A stretch of DNA of 64,000 nt from Nyssa sinensis (taxonomy: Eukaryota; Streptophyta; Magnoliopsida; Cornales; Nyssaceae), in contig CM018031.1 of NCBI GenBank assembly GCA_008638375.1, positions 9,015,062-9,079,061 on the forward strand. Reading direction: 5' to 3'. A model generated the notes under the pieces. It saw only the letters and a list, made by a program, of their open reading frames with translations, searched no databases and was not told where the DNA came from. Shown here piece by piece: positions 32,338 to 47,400 of the stretch; the stretch's first letter is position 1, and each line of letters begins with the position of its first letter. Position numbers and translations under genes: made by a program.

Positions 32338-35300
32338 ATGGAGTTTAGGAAGTGCACATCTTTTAATGATGCACCTTCTCTAAGTATGATGCCTATGAAT
32401 TTTTCGAATAAGGTGCATGCAAGGACTCAATTTGAAGAAGAGCAGAGAGCTGCTGATCATGCTGTTGTGGCAGATGTAGATATTGACCTTCGAGAAGTTT
32501 ACTTTTTGATTATGCATTTTTTATCCACTGGTCCATGCCAGAGAACTTTTGGACAATTCTGGAATGAACTTATGGAACATCAGCTTCTACCTAGGAGATA
32601 TCATGCTTGGTATTCAAGGACTGGTGTGCTTAGCGGGAATGAAAATGATGATGGCATCTCTTTCCCTTTAAATTATAATAAATTGGTTGAGAGGTATACA
32701 TTATGCTTATAATACTTTTCGCCTAATTAATTTAGACTCTTAGGTTCATATATCTTTGTTCATGGTTTTTGTATATGAGTTAATGCTTGTATTTTTATGG
32801 TTGCATTGACTATGATATGTTGCATGAGTTTTCTACCAGGATACTCGCATGAAAACGAATACTACCTGATGGGACTATATCATTCGCGAGGTTTCTAAAA
32901 ATGAAACTGACTTACCCTGTTATTATTACACAGCACATTGTTCTCCTCTATTAGTTTTATCAAACTGCAGTTATTATTATTTTTACCTGAACTTATGACC
33001 ACGTCTAAATTATTTCCTAAAATGAATCAAATACTCTTCTTATTTGATAATGCTTTCTATATGGAGTCCATCTAGTGGTGAGTAGAGCATTTATATCTTG
33101 ATGGAACCAGCAATAATTATGGCATAACTATGTTCAAAGCAGTGTTGTTAATGGTGACTAGTCGCTTGCCTGGGCGATAAAACGAGGTGAGAATGAGGCG
33201 TGGCGCCTCAACACACCATAGTTGAGGCGATTTTAATGAGGTGTCGCTTAGGCGATCGCCTCAACCAAAGCAAAAAGCGTTGAGGCGAGAGTCTCATTAA
33301 CTAAAATTTTATTTTACTTAAATGTGCTCATGTATCTTGTCTTATTGTTTTAGGGTTAAAGGTATTTTGGTCCGGAATCTCCGGAGAATATTTAACCAAT
33401 ATAAAAGTAGCAAGAAGGAAAGAAAATTTTTAAAATGGTTTCAGTCTTATGCCATCCTTTAGATTAATTTTTTTAATACTACTTGAGAATTATTACATAA
33501 AATATTGATTGACTTAAAACAAATGAACCTTTAAAATGTAAACATTGGCAGATGATAGTCAGAGCTCACGAGATTTCTTTAGTTTCTTGCCACAATTTTA
33601 GTCTTCTTTTTTTTTTCTTTCGTTCTATTATTTACTTATTCATTTATATTATAGTTGGGATTGTTTTATGTTATTTCCCTCTTTTGCTATTGTGGTTTAT
33701 GGACCTTGTATTTACTATCATTAGGTATCCTCACATTGAAAAGGATCACTTGGTAAAGCTCCTGAAACAACTGATACTGAGTGCAGCCCCTCCATTGCAA
33801 GGCATGGTTAGAAGAAGTGCTCCAAGTGCAGCTGATGTGCCTACGCTGCTTGGAAGTGGTCCCTTTTCAATTCTGGGTTGTATGCCGTTTTCTAAACTGT
33901 CTAACTTCTCGTGTTTTCCCCCTTGCCTTTATTGATTGTTCTAAAAACTAATGTTACAATCAAATATATCTTAGGAGCATTAATTGGCAATTGAAAATGA
34001 AACCCTGGGCTGGTAGGGTTTTGTTTCTGTGCAAACTTCCCATATAATCTGGATGGGTAATAGATAAATTATGAAATAAAATAATCTGGCTGATTACCTG
34101 GAGGCACTAATTTGATTGGTGACTCCTTGATTAGCATGTAATTTGAAAATTTTTATTTCATGAGAGCATGTTTTTACAGTTAATGGTCTTCTGAAATTCA
34201 GTGCTGAATGTCCACTATAGATTATATACCTCAATTTAAACTGTGGTGTGTTCACTGTTGCAATGACGTTCACATCTTGTTCCCCTTATAGTATATATTA
34301 TTTATTTAGGAGTGTCCAGGGGTGGAAATCCTCTGGGGCAGTAAACTCTTTGATTTGTTGGGTAGCTGGAAGAAAGTGTTTTACTATCTTTCTGTTTGTA
34401 GTTCAAGTATCTAGAACCTGTAGAGGCTATAGTGGTAGTTGTAGAAATCACATGTGACAGGATGGGGTTATGTTTTATTTAATTCTCTCAATCAAATCTC
34501 CCTTCTGCAATATGTGCGCTGCGGAAATAGGGTTTGATCCTCTTTTTTTATAATTACCACTCTTTAAGTGTTACTTTTTTTGATTTTTTCCTTTATGATT
34601 ACCATTCAATTATTACATTTATTGGCTTCCTTATTCCTTTATTGAGTTCAAGCATTCATGCTAAGGCTGTCCCAATTCCCAACCACTTCGTATTTAACAC
34701 CCCCCCCCCAAAAAAAATAAAATAAAATAAAAAACCAAAATATACCTCTCCAGCTCCCTCTGTGTGTGATAATTTAACATACTTATTTTTTGATATAATG
34801 TCTTCTTGCTTCTAAACATTGTATTATGTAATGCAGGTGATAGGAATGAAGTAAACATGGAGGTCAAGCTTCTGCCAGCTTACTTGCGTTGGCCTCACAT
34901 GCAGGCTGATCAGGTGCGTGGGCTAAGTTTGAGGGAAATTGGAGGTGGTTTTCCAAAACATCATCGTGCTCCATCCATTCGTTTTGCATGTTATGCTATT
35001 GCTAAACCATTAACTATGGTGCAAAAGATGCAAAATATAAAGAAGCTAAGGGGTCACCGGGATGCTGTCTATTGTGGTATGATTTTTTCGTCCTGTGAAC
35101 TCTAAATTAACAAAATTTCCATCTATTCATATGGTACTCAATTATTATTATATATCTTTCGAGTGCTAGTAATTCTTAAATTCATGACATTGGTGGATCT
35201 TGATGATGGTTTACACAAGGATTTTAAAGATTTTTATCTTTATCTGTTTGTATACCTGTTCCGTATTCGTCTCAGCTTCTGCTAATGTATATGTATTGTG

Positions 35301-38300
35301 ATACAAATTAATGTTTATTCAATGTCTATCCCAAACGTATCTTGTGATACTAATCTCTCCCTCTCTCCCCCCTTTAATGTTGGTGTCTTTTGAGCAGAAT
35401 AACAGGTTATGGATTTTATTGTAATAATTTTGCTTGTATCCTGTAGCAATATTTGATCGGTTAGGAAGATATGTGATTACTGGATCAGACGATCGTCTGG
35501 TCAAGATTTGGTCAATGGAAACTGCATTTTGCTTGGCCAGCTGCCGTGGACATGAAGTGAGTTAAGAATGTCTATATAATACGTGGCACTTGGCGTCATA
35601 TACAATTCTGTTTTTTTGTTCCCCATTTTACTTATTTGTTCTTCTCATTATATATCCAAAGGGTGACATTACTGACTTGGCTGTAAGTTCAAACAATGTT
35701 CTGGTGGCATCCGCTTCAAATGACTACAGTATTCGAGTTGTAAGAATTATTTCCACTTGAGAAATAAATCTGTCCTGTTTTGTATTCCTTGATGACCTAA
35801 TAGTTTTTCTTGTGTATTACAGTGGCACTTGCCTGATGGGTTGCCTATTTCAGTTTTGCGGGGACATATAGGAGCCGTTACAGCAATTGCATTCAGTCCC
35901 CGGCCTAACTCTGTGTACCAGCTTTTATCGTGAGCTTCATCCCCAGACTTAATATCTGATTTAGGCACTGTGCTGTTTGTCTCCTATAATTACAGAAATT
36001 GCCTCTATGCTGCAGAAAATTGTAATTCAAAGTTAACTGCCAAATCTGAAATCCAATAACACAAACCACACTACATCAGTTATTATTATTATTATTGTTT
36101 TTTGATAAGTCACTACATCAGTTATTATTTTTTTGAGGACTAGCATGGGCCATTTATATTTGATCGAAGAGGATACGATATTATTTTATTTTATGTAATT
36201 TTTATTTTATTCTATTTTTAAGATTTAGTTTATCTAGGATTTGTTTGATTTGGTTTAGGATAAACTTTAGTTCCTTATTTTTAGGATTTGGTTTTACTTT
36301 GAATGTCCCTATATAAAGGAATAGGGCATATTGAATTACTTAGAATTTGATTGATATTGATATTGAATACAGAATAATGAATTTCTCCTCTCTGGTTTCT
36401 TCTCTTCCTTCCTCTCTCTTCCTTCTCTATTTTCTCTCCCTTCTCCCCCCACATCAATTGTGCTATTTCTAGGATTAGTATTCTAGATGTCTCATATATG
36501 ATCTGGGTACTTAAATCTATCTTACTTACAAGGCTAATGGTGATATGGGGTCCTCTTTTTTTTTGGGGAGGGGGGGGGGGGGGTGGGGGGTTAATTGGTG
36601 TTAAGTTCCTAGAAAAGATGTTAAATTATTGTAGAGTTGATGCTCAATATTTTTTAAGTGTAGAGTCCATTTGGCTATTTTATTTTTTGACCTGAGGTTC
36701 ATGTTGATGAGCTGGCAGCAACCTTTTTAATATATGGCTTTTTTTAATCCCTTGTATGAAATTTCACACAACTGTACAAAATCCATGCATTTCCGTCCAT
36801 GAGTCCCATCCCATCCCCCATTCCCATCCCTACCACCACCTCCTCTGCCAACTTCACCACCACTGCCTTAGCAGGCCCAACATTGCAACGGCAATGCAAA
36901 TTGTTGATTGATATGTTTAATTTCGCTTATGAATCAATTGGAGAGGAGATGGGACAAAACCTGAGATTTAAAGAGAAGCACGCAAAATGAAAAATTCTTG
37001 AACAACCATTAAGAGAACTCCATTGACTGGAACAAGATTTTGTTTGGTAAAACTTTTCCCTGAGCTTCAAATACAATCTGACAGTTTGGAATTTCTTTGA
37101 TAATTTTAACTTTTTTCATGGTGATTGGATCCTTCCTTCTGCCAATCCTTAGATGGGCAACCATTTCTATGGAAAAGAAAATCTCAATGGGGGAAGAAGA
37201 GAGAAGTTGAGAGAAAAGATGGGTGGAAAGGTTTATGCTCAAAATGGGGTGATGGTCTTGTGTTTATAATAATCCATTAGGTAAACAACTTTTACGCTCG
37301 TCCCACTTCAGAAAATTCATATGGTTTGTCTACAATGAGATTTAAAACCTATGGTGGTTGTACAAAAAATTGAAGCAGTGAGACAGTAAATTTTTAGTCT
37401 TCAAAGTTCAAATACTGAATTTTTTTTTTCTAATACAATTTCACTATCTTGAAAGTCTCTTTGAGCATCCAAAATGTGATTCAAAAAACTGAATAAAACT
37501 AGTAACAACTGAGAAATTCACAGTGCAATTGAAATTTGTGTTTTCTTATCACAGGAAAATTTTACTGTCCCTATCTTTACGGACAGTGAAGTTTTATTGT
37601 TCGATAAGTAATTTTTTTTTTTTCAAATTTTCGTATGTAATATGGATATTGTTTGATAGATCTTGATTTTTAGAGCCCAAATGTATAAATTTTATTAAAA
37701 TCAAATTTATATATTACGAGTTATTGAATTTTGAAAACTTTTCTTGATAGTTGGGCGCCATTCACGAGATTCAGTAGAATACTTTTGGAAAAAACGCTAA
37801 AGAGTATTTTAGTCACAAAATAATTGAGGACTTGGTGGCTTAATTTGTTTGAGATTGGATTCTATGATAAATATTGATCTATTTTGTGGATTATTGGCCG
37901 AAAGACCCTTTTGTTTTTTGATAAGTAAGTAATATGGGGTCCTTTAAATTGTTAATTCAGTGATTAAAGAAAATTCAAGTCAACACTTGAAACCAAGATC
38001 TTGGTTTTCTTTGTTTTATGTTTTCTCTTGTTATCTTATTTCATTTTCGAAAGGGGCCGAGCTTTTGATTGCTGATGTAGATTGGAATGACTGGCCACTT
38101 GGATTACTGCTTCGCATAAAGAATGCAAGCCTCTGAAATTCAAATATAGTGAAAATGGTTGGATCTTCATCAAAGTTTGGATGATTTCGATTTCTAGAAA
38201 CCTTTAACGTGAATGAATGGAAATAACCTCACTAAGACCTTACTTATATATAGGATATTTGATGAGATGCTCTTTTGTTGATAAGATTGGAGTACTTCAA

Positions 38301-41300
38301 CTTGATTGGAGTTTGTTAATAATCTTATGAAGGCATGTACCAAATAGCGGTGGTTTGGTGCAGATCTAGTAAGATCCAATTCAAATGCGATTATGTTCCG
38401 AGAATTAAGGCTGAGTTTGAATGCAAATCCGATGGATGGTAAATAATTAGGAGAGGGGCTGATGATTTCTTTCGGTTTACTTGATTTGAGGTGAGAGATG
38501 GGGCAAGGGCGAAGTGGTCGGACGCGTGGAGCAGAGACCTAGCCTTGAAAGACAAATTCGATCTCTAATTTTAGTTGGCTTCGGATAGAGAAGCACGAGT
38601 GCGGATTTGGTGACTTATTCAGAGGAAGGAGTGGTTTGGTTGCCTTGTTTTAGACGAGATTTCAATGATTGGGAGCTGGAGGAAATTGTGAATATGATAG
38701 CGGTCTTGCAGCGCTTCAAGCCTAACGAAGGAAAAGAGGATACTATAAGGTGGACAGTGGAAGTAAGCAAAAGGTTCTCCTCAAGGTTGTTTTACTTGGA
38801 GTTGGCTCCTAGGGGAGTTGAGGGTTTCCTATGGAAGTTCTTTTGGCATGCTAGAGCCCCTTCAACGGTGGCTTTCTTTGTTTGGACAATGGTTTGGAGG
38901 ACAATTTTACTATGGACAATCTTTAAAAGTGGGGATTTAGATTGACTAATCGTTACTGCATGCGTAAAGAAGAGGAAGAGTTTGTAAGCCACTTATTTTT
39001 CGTTGTTTTGTGGCTAGGGATATGAGGAGTCCCCCCTTTTCTCTCTTTGGGTATGCTTGGATCATTTTGGTTTCGGTTCAGGACTTCTTGAGGAGTTGAA
39101 GGGGAAGCTATCTAAAGAGAAGCAATAGGAGTACTTGGAATTTAGTGTCGTTTTGTCTTTTGGTGTCTGTGGCATGAAAGAAATAAGCAAATTTAAAGGG
39201 AAATAATGTCCTTTTCTAGATTAAAATATTTTTTTCTTGAGAATGTTATACTTTTGGGTAGTAGAGTTCTACCCTCTTAATGTAGATTCTTTTGTAGAGT
39301 TTTTGAGAGGTTTAAGGCTCTAAGTTAGAACTATCTTCTTTTTTTAAATGGGTTTGCACTCTTCGAGCGGTCGTTTATATATAGTTTACTTATTAAAAAA
39401 TGCAAATTTGAATGGACTTTGTGACTCTGGTTATGTGGTTAGGGATCTTATCAATGAGTTCAGAAAAAGTTTTAGGTAAAACTGTACCTAAAACTGTACT
39501 TACCTCCACATGAGGTTTCTGACTATTACAAAGACCTCATTGACTTTTCTAAAATGACTTTCAATTCCACTTATGGTTGCTGAATTTGTCATGTTACTCC
39601 CTTAACTCCCTTTGTTAGTTCAAGGTCAAAATATAATAATGAAAATCGATGACATTGCTAATACTTTTATTTAATAGGATGGTTTTGCGCTTCATTTTTC
39701 TTAACAATAGAATAATGATTATGCCCTTATTTCTTCTGTCTGTCTCCCTTTGGCTGGTTCTTTATCCTCAATACTAGCGGTTCCTTGGAAGGCCTATCTC
39801 CTTCTTTGCTGGAACAGTTTTTGCCGTCAAAGTAGAAATTTAGCTCTCTTGGAAGGCCTTGGAGAGGTTACTTCTTTGGGATGTCATCATTGTATGATTG
39901 AAGGTGACTCTAATTGTGTGGTGAAGAGGGTGAAAAATAGAAATATATGTCCTTTTCTCATGTCAATTGGTTGTGGGAGATCTTGGGTTATTGTCCTCCT
40001 TTTCAGGTGGTTATTACTTGGAATTGAAGAGGCAGAAAGATTGGATAAGAGATGGGCACTTGAGGTCCTTAGGGATGTTGGGTGTGTGATACTTTTTGTA
40101 TTTTTTTTCTTAATACTCGAAGGATTTCTCATGCCTCTCTACATTGTACTCTCTATTTCCTTTATTTTTTAATGGGTGGATTTGAATTGATGAATCTTAC
40201 TTGGTCTTATAGTTGGATTCTAAATCTGGCTGAACTCTGGCCAATTTTGGATCATGATCTGATCTGTTGATAGTCCTAAAATTATTAGTGGAAATTCTTG
40301 GAACCTTGGAGCCATAGTCAGAGAGCAATGGTTTTAAGATAGATGATCGAAGTGCTGTGCTGCAGGTTCTATCATATGGTGGAAGAACCTCATGTGAATA
40401 GAGATTCCTTGACTGGCTGGATATTGAGAGAATGCTTGTAATTTCTTTCCCATCCTTTACATTGAGACGTTATTTGCAATCTTGGTTTTGTATAGATTTT
40501 TGAATAATAGGCCTCATGGATGGCATTATCTTTATAAGATGAAACTATAGTTGACCCTAAGTAGTAGGGTTTAAGGATTGTTGAGTTGAATTGAATTTGT
40601 GAAGGTGCTGGAAATGGTTCACTTGGTTGCAAGTTCCTTTTGATACAATCAATTGAATCTTGGATGAGACTTGTTATTCCTCACGAGTTTTTATTTTTTG
40701 GTTGGAATATAAAAACTTAAGAGGTATCATGTGAGAATGAGGTTTGTAGGGCAATAAAAACTTGGAGCTTCCCACTAAAGGAGTGGGTTTCAAATTTTGA
40801 TGAAAGGGCAAATGATGGCTGCTTGGATTAGATTTGTAATGGGTGAAACTCTCCATATGAAAAACAACTGACGATGTTTGATCTCTTATAAGCCAACTAG
40901 ACTATTATCTTTTTAGACTATGGAGCTGTTGTAGTTTCAGGGGTGTTTTCTAAGTTATGAAAGTGGTGCCATACTTGAGAATTAATTTGAGAAATAAGAG
41001 GGTCTTACGGTTCTTTGAGAATACTATAGGGGTGATTGACTGCTTAAGTAATTGGGCTCTGTTGTCTTAATTCCAAATCATCAGAATTGTTGATCCATTA
41101 GTTGAATATTTTAAGAATTGGAAAAGAAAATCTGAGTTTGTATGCTGGATGAACTTTGATCAAATTACTGTCCTTATCCTTAATGTGCTTACCTACTGTC
41201 TCTGTTGAGCACTATCTGGTGCTCTATTTTGTTAGCAGCTCTAGTTGGCCAAAGGTGTTTCGTATTATGTAATTATTTATTTATTTGGGCAGGGATTTAA

Positions 41301-44300
41301 TCACCCCAATAAATAAATAATTACATTTTGGAGGCAGCAACTATGACTCACTTGATATCATTTTCCTTTCTTTTTTTACTGTGCTGTTTCAACATTTGTA
41401 GGTCATCTGATGATGGAACTTGTCGAATCTGGGATGCTAGGTATTCCCAATGCAGCCCACGCATCTACCTGCCAAAGCCAACAGATGCTGTTGCTGGTAA
41501 CATTATTGCTTGGAAGTTGTCTGCTTGTTGTTTAACCGGCATTTGGTTGATGAACTTACTTGGGACGTTGAAACTTGATGCAGGAAAGAGCAATGGTCCC
41601 TCAAGTAATGGTCCATCCTCAAGTAATGGTCCACAGTGCCATCAAATATTATGTTGTGCTTACAATGCTAATGGAACCGTCTTTGTCACTGGTAGCTCTG
41701 ACACTTTTGCAAGGGTATGTCCAACGACAAAAATGTTTAGATGATGTTACCGTTCATATACTGTGATTCTCTGTTGTATTGGTACGGGCAAATCTTTCTA
41801 TGGATCTAGTTGGATCTCTTTCCAAAGAACTAGCTGCTTGCAGGTATGGAGTGCTTGTAAATCCAATACAGATGACTCAGAGCAACCAAATTATGAGATT
41901 GATTTGTTGGCTGGCCATGAAAATGATGTCAATTATGTGCAGTTCAGGTTAGTCAGTAATAGTGAATAATTAAATTTCTCCTGCAAAATTTCTTATGGTT
42001 TCTTGTGCTGCTTTTACATGCAGTGGCTGTGCTGTGGCTTCAAGATCTTCAACATCTGAGTCCTATATGGAGGAGAAAGTACCAAAATTTAAAAATTCCT
42101 GGTCTGTGATTATATTTTTCTCAAGTTTGCATAATATTACTAATTTTTTTCCTATTGGCTCCTTCACCGCTTTTTTTTGTGGATGGCTACTAGGGCTTAA
42201 GTTATACTTTCTTGTCATTTGTATCCAACTCCTGTTGTTTGAATGTTAATATTCCAGGTTTAGTCATGACAACATAGTTACCTGTTCCCGTGATGGCAGT
42301 GCAATTATTTGGATTCCAAGATCACGTAGATCTCATGTGAGTTATTTTGAGCAAGTTTACCACTATGTTTATAGTCTGTGGTATTACATTGGAGACATTC
42401 AATTCTCTGCTAAAAGTATTCATTTCTCAACTGTTATACTATCTCATTTCCATGAAAGTCAATGTGCTTAATTTAATAAATTTAACACATTTTACATATT
42501 TACGATTATTTCCCTTCCTCATAATTGTTTAATCTTTTCAGGGAAAAGCTGGACGTTGGACACGGGCTTATCATCTCAAAGTTCCTCCTCCTCCAATGCC
42601 ACCTCAGCCTCCTCGAGGAGGTCCACGTCAGAGATTTCTTCCAACTCCTCGTGGTGTTAATATGATTGTGTGGAGCCTGGATAATCGGTTTGTGCTTGCT
42701 GCCATCATGGGTAATTCACTGAATATATGTATACATACATTCATACACACACGCACACAGACACATATATTGGTCTTAGGTAGTCCACTCAATATGTGTA
42801 CATTTACCTATTGGAGAATTGTATTTAAGATCGTCTTGGATGTTTTTCAGCACATCCCTTAAAAGTTTCTTCACGACAGAGCACAAGTTATATATTTAAT
42901 CAAGATCTCCTTTATAGCATATAGGTACTTGGTTTACTTCTATTATGAATATTCACATGGCAATCCTTGTCAGATTGGCAACTCAACATGACATACAACC
43001 AGGATGTCATGTCAACTATTAGATATCTTACACACGATCCAACTCTAGATTGACACATGCCATCAGATTACTACTGCTGTACTCTTGAATGCTTGCTTGG
43101 CAAGATAACTTTAGAGTGGGATCCCACCTGTTGGTCGATTTACTCTTGCACGCTAGACTTGGTTGAGCTATTCCTAGCTCCTAGACATGGCTTGGTCATG
43201 CCAGACCTAGTCGAGTTAATATTTTCCAACTCAACTAAACTCAACTCACAAAGCCTTATCCCAACTATTTAGGGTCGGTTACATGAATCCTGTCTCGTTA
43301 TTCTACTCTATTTAAGAGTCAAGAGCATTTCCTTAGTTAGACCATCTTAAGATTCACGTTCATAAGGCATCTGATAAGATTTACGCTGGCTACTTAATGC
43401 AACCCTCCTTTATCCAGGCTTGGGATCGGCTGTATATTGATATGACACTAAGCACAAGACAAGCGGAGTTATGAATGTGGCCTAATCTTTCATTATAGAT
43501 AAAGTTTCTTTGAGGAACTCTTGCCCTTCCATCTCATGGTTGCCTAAAGGCTTGGGGGTAGATCTTTGGAAGCTTCTAAAGCCTAACACGTGGCTATGGT
43601 ATGGTTACTTAGAGCAACTCCAAAGGGAGTTTGCATTTTGGGGTGCCATTTCATTCATTTGCAACATTGAACAGTGTTTTGGCACCCCTAAATTATAAAT
43701 CTGCTCCAATGGCGGGTGCCAAAATGGGGTGCCATTTTAATATTTTAATATTTTTTATTAAAAAATATAATTAAACTTAACAGTTATATTTGAACCGGTA
43801 TAGTTTTCATAACGATCGCAAATTAACAGATATATTTTTATAGTCAAAATTTCAAATTTCAAATTTCAAATTTCGAATTTCGAATTCAAATTTTAAATTT
43901 CAAATTTTGTCCGTCGAAATTAAAATTTCAAATTTCAAATTTCAAATATATAAATAAATAAGCTAAAATTAAAACATTCAATTTAAATTACAAAAATTAA
44001 TTAATTTAAAAATTAATTTAAATTCTAAATAACAATTAACTAAAATAAAAAAAAATTCTTCAATTATAAAAATTAGCTAAATAAATAAATTCACCCTAAA
44101 TTAAAAAATATATATAAATAAATAAATAAGCTAAAATTAAAACATTCAATTTAAATTACAAAAATAAATTAATTTAAATTCTAAATAACAATTAACTAAA
44201 ATAGAAAAAAATTCTTCAATTACAAAAATTAGCTAAATAAATAAATTCACCCTAAATTAAAAAATGTATATAAATAAATAAATAAGCTAAAATTAAAACA

Positions 44301-44425
44301 TTCAATTTAAAACTTATCGAAAAAAAACATTCAATTTAAATTACAAAAATTAAATTAATTTAAACATTCAATTTAAATTTTAAAACAATTCACTAATGTA
44401 AAACATTTATTTTAAATCAAAATCA

Positions 44426-44464
<39 letters not shown>

Positions 44465-47400
44465 AACAAAGGAAAAATCAGAACTTCATGGACTCCCTCT
44501 GTGCTTCCTTTTATAATATATATATATAGGCCAAACAAAGGAAGCAAACAAGGAGATGAGGGAACGGCCAAACAGGGACTTCTTTCCCTCTGCGCCTCCT
44601 CTTCCTTCCCCTTTCTCACTGCGCCTCCTTCCCCTTTCTCTCCCTCTGTTCTTCCTTTTTCCGATCTGCCATCACCATCACCAACCACAGAGTGAAGAAA
44701 AATTAGGAGCAGAGAAACTTACAGCGATTTTCACGGGCAACCAATTTTCACGGCAAACGAATTTCTGACCTTTGGTAAGTTTTCTGTTTCAAAATTTCTG
44801 AAAATTTCTGTGTATTTATAGAATTTTGTTGGTTGAATAGAGCAGGTGTTGGTTGCAAAGAGCCGTTCAGTGAACAGTAGGATCTGAAAATGGCAGAACG
44901 GCTCTTTGCAACCCCTCCCTTTCTCTCTCCAGTGTTTGGAAAATTGGCACCCCAAGACCTTGCCATTTTCCAACCCTTGATGCCACCTCCGTTGGAGTCC
45001 AAAACAGTAGAAATTGGGATGGCATTTTGGCGGTTACAGGTGGTTACCCGTTTGCCACCCCTGATGCAACTCCCCGTTGGAGTTGCTCTTATGCCATAGA
45101 CCTACTATTGGGATATTCTAGGGTTTTGTGGTATGGAGGCTTAAAGTATTGGGTTCTTTAAGTTGCTCGTATGTGTGGATTCTAAAATAGAGAGATTCCA
45201 CCAAGATTCTCTAACCTTCCATTACATTGCTTTAACTACCTTTTTTTGTGGACATAAGTGGATCACTTTATCACTTTGTTACAAGTGACATCATCCCTAA
45301 CCAACTCACATACTATAATCACTAAATAGTACCCCTACTTCATTATGAACTGTGATGAATGCACGACACTGTGCTCCTTGCAGTGCTCTCAGCTATTATT
45401 CCCATTTACAGCTAATCATTGAGGAGTGCCTTGTGTTGCTGTCATCATTTCTCATTGGGATTTCAACACACACTAGTATATAGCGCCCCGCATTCCTCAG
45501 GAATCTTCCTCTGATTCTAGTTTGCCTCTACTTTTTTCCTGCCATCTCACATTGGGATTCCTTGGCTATTTGATGTGAAAGACTTACTCTCTGTCCGAAT
45601 CTGTCTCTGACTCAACAGTGACCCTAACAATCTACATAGTATAATTGGTAATGTATAAGGTCATTACCTGGTGTTGACCTTGCAAAAGTGAGGTGCTTGA
45701 AGGGGGTAGAATTGGCAGATTGCGTAGGGATCCAACCTTTGTCATTATATGCCTGTAATGGCTGCTTGCCTGCCCTCATACTCTAACTTGTGTTCTCTTG
45801 CTCAATAGCCCTAGGTTTTATCATTGCACTGAGCAAGTGACCCATAATTGGTACATATACTTAAATTCTCTAATAAGAAGAAACTAAAGAGTGAAGATTA
45901 AAGACTGATAAAAAAAAAAAAAAGAGAGAGTAAAGATTAAAGATGCTGGACAAAAATGTTTGCCACTCAACACTTGCCATTAGTAAGTCATAGATATCAT
46001 TATAGGTGATGGTTGTCAAGATCAAATTGGAACTATAATCATCACTACTTATAGGGCCCTTATGCAACTGTCTTTGGCATGTCCATTGTTAAATCACATC
46101 TGTCAATTTACTCCAGAGCAATCTTTTTGGCCTTCAACTTTTCTCTTTAGAAAGTTTAGCCTAATAAGTACAACGCTTCTCATTGTTGCCCCACTTAATG
46201 TTTCGTTGTTGGGCCTCTGTTATCTCCTATTGAGGCAACTTTGGTATTTCTAATTGAGTGGAGATTGGGTGTGACTGTTGAGAGAGGCAAAATGGAAATG
46301 GAAGGAAAATTGGATAATGGAAACTGTAGGAATGCATGTAGTAGGACATCTGTGTTTATAAGGTTTCAGAAGGTGATGGGAAATGTTATTTTGTTATACT
46401 CCTGTTCCACATTGGTTGGGTGGAGGTAGTTTGTTTGATGTATAAGACACCACAAGTCTTGCTACTAATAACTTGGCTTAAGCATTTTGGGTTATGTGGT
46501 TCGGCTCTTTCTTCAAGTTATTGAGTCAGCAAGCTCGTGGCGTTACAAAAGTAAAATGGAAACCATGTTTTAGATTACATGGGAAACATAAATAACTATC
46601 ACACATTTGAAGTATAAAATTGCTTGAGCACTTGGCTCTAAAGAAAGTAAGCTGAGGGCACAAAATATTTTTTTTTTAAAAAAGGTATCTCTAAGGAAAA
46701 GAACGGGGTTGGGGTGGGGGGAACTTCGATGCAGGAGTACCCCTGAAAAAGCATTGCAGGTATGATATTATATTTATACAAGATATGATATTACATTTGC
46801 CCTCTCTATTTCCTTTGTTGTTTAAACTTTTTCACTAATCATTAAGGGCCATCTTGTAATTTGCTCTCAGTGACAGCAAACTCATATACAACTTTAAATG
46901 AGTTGGAAGGATCCAAAATTTTCCAACCCCTTAAACATATTTAATAGTCTAATTATATTTTATACCACATTATATTGCATTACTATTCTCTATTTCCTTT
47001 GTTGTTTAAATTTGTTCACAAATCATTAATGGCACCCTTGTTTATAATATAAATACCTTTTACCGATCTAAAAAGATCTATCCTCATCATCAAATGCTTA
47101 TAATCTAAAAGGAAAAATGAAGCATCTCTCCTCCCCATCAACTGCTTATAGAAAGAATGCACAACAAACTGTTTACGACTGCTTATCTTCCATACCATCA
47201 CATCGTCACCCCCTCCCCATAACTGGCATCTATTCAGCAACTCCATAAGTCCTTCAACACCCCTCTCCCCCCCCATCTCCCAATTATACCAGCTGTATAC
47301 TTTAGCATTTATAGATCTCTTTTGTTATCCTATAACATGGGTTTAGTTCTCTTGTTACTCTCTAAAATATTAACCCCGTCAAGGATTTATTTAGTCAAGC

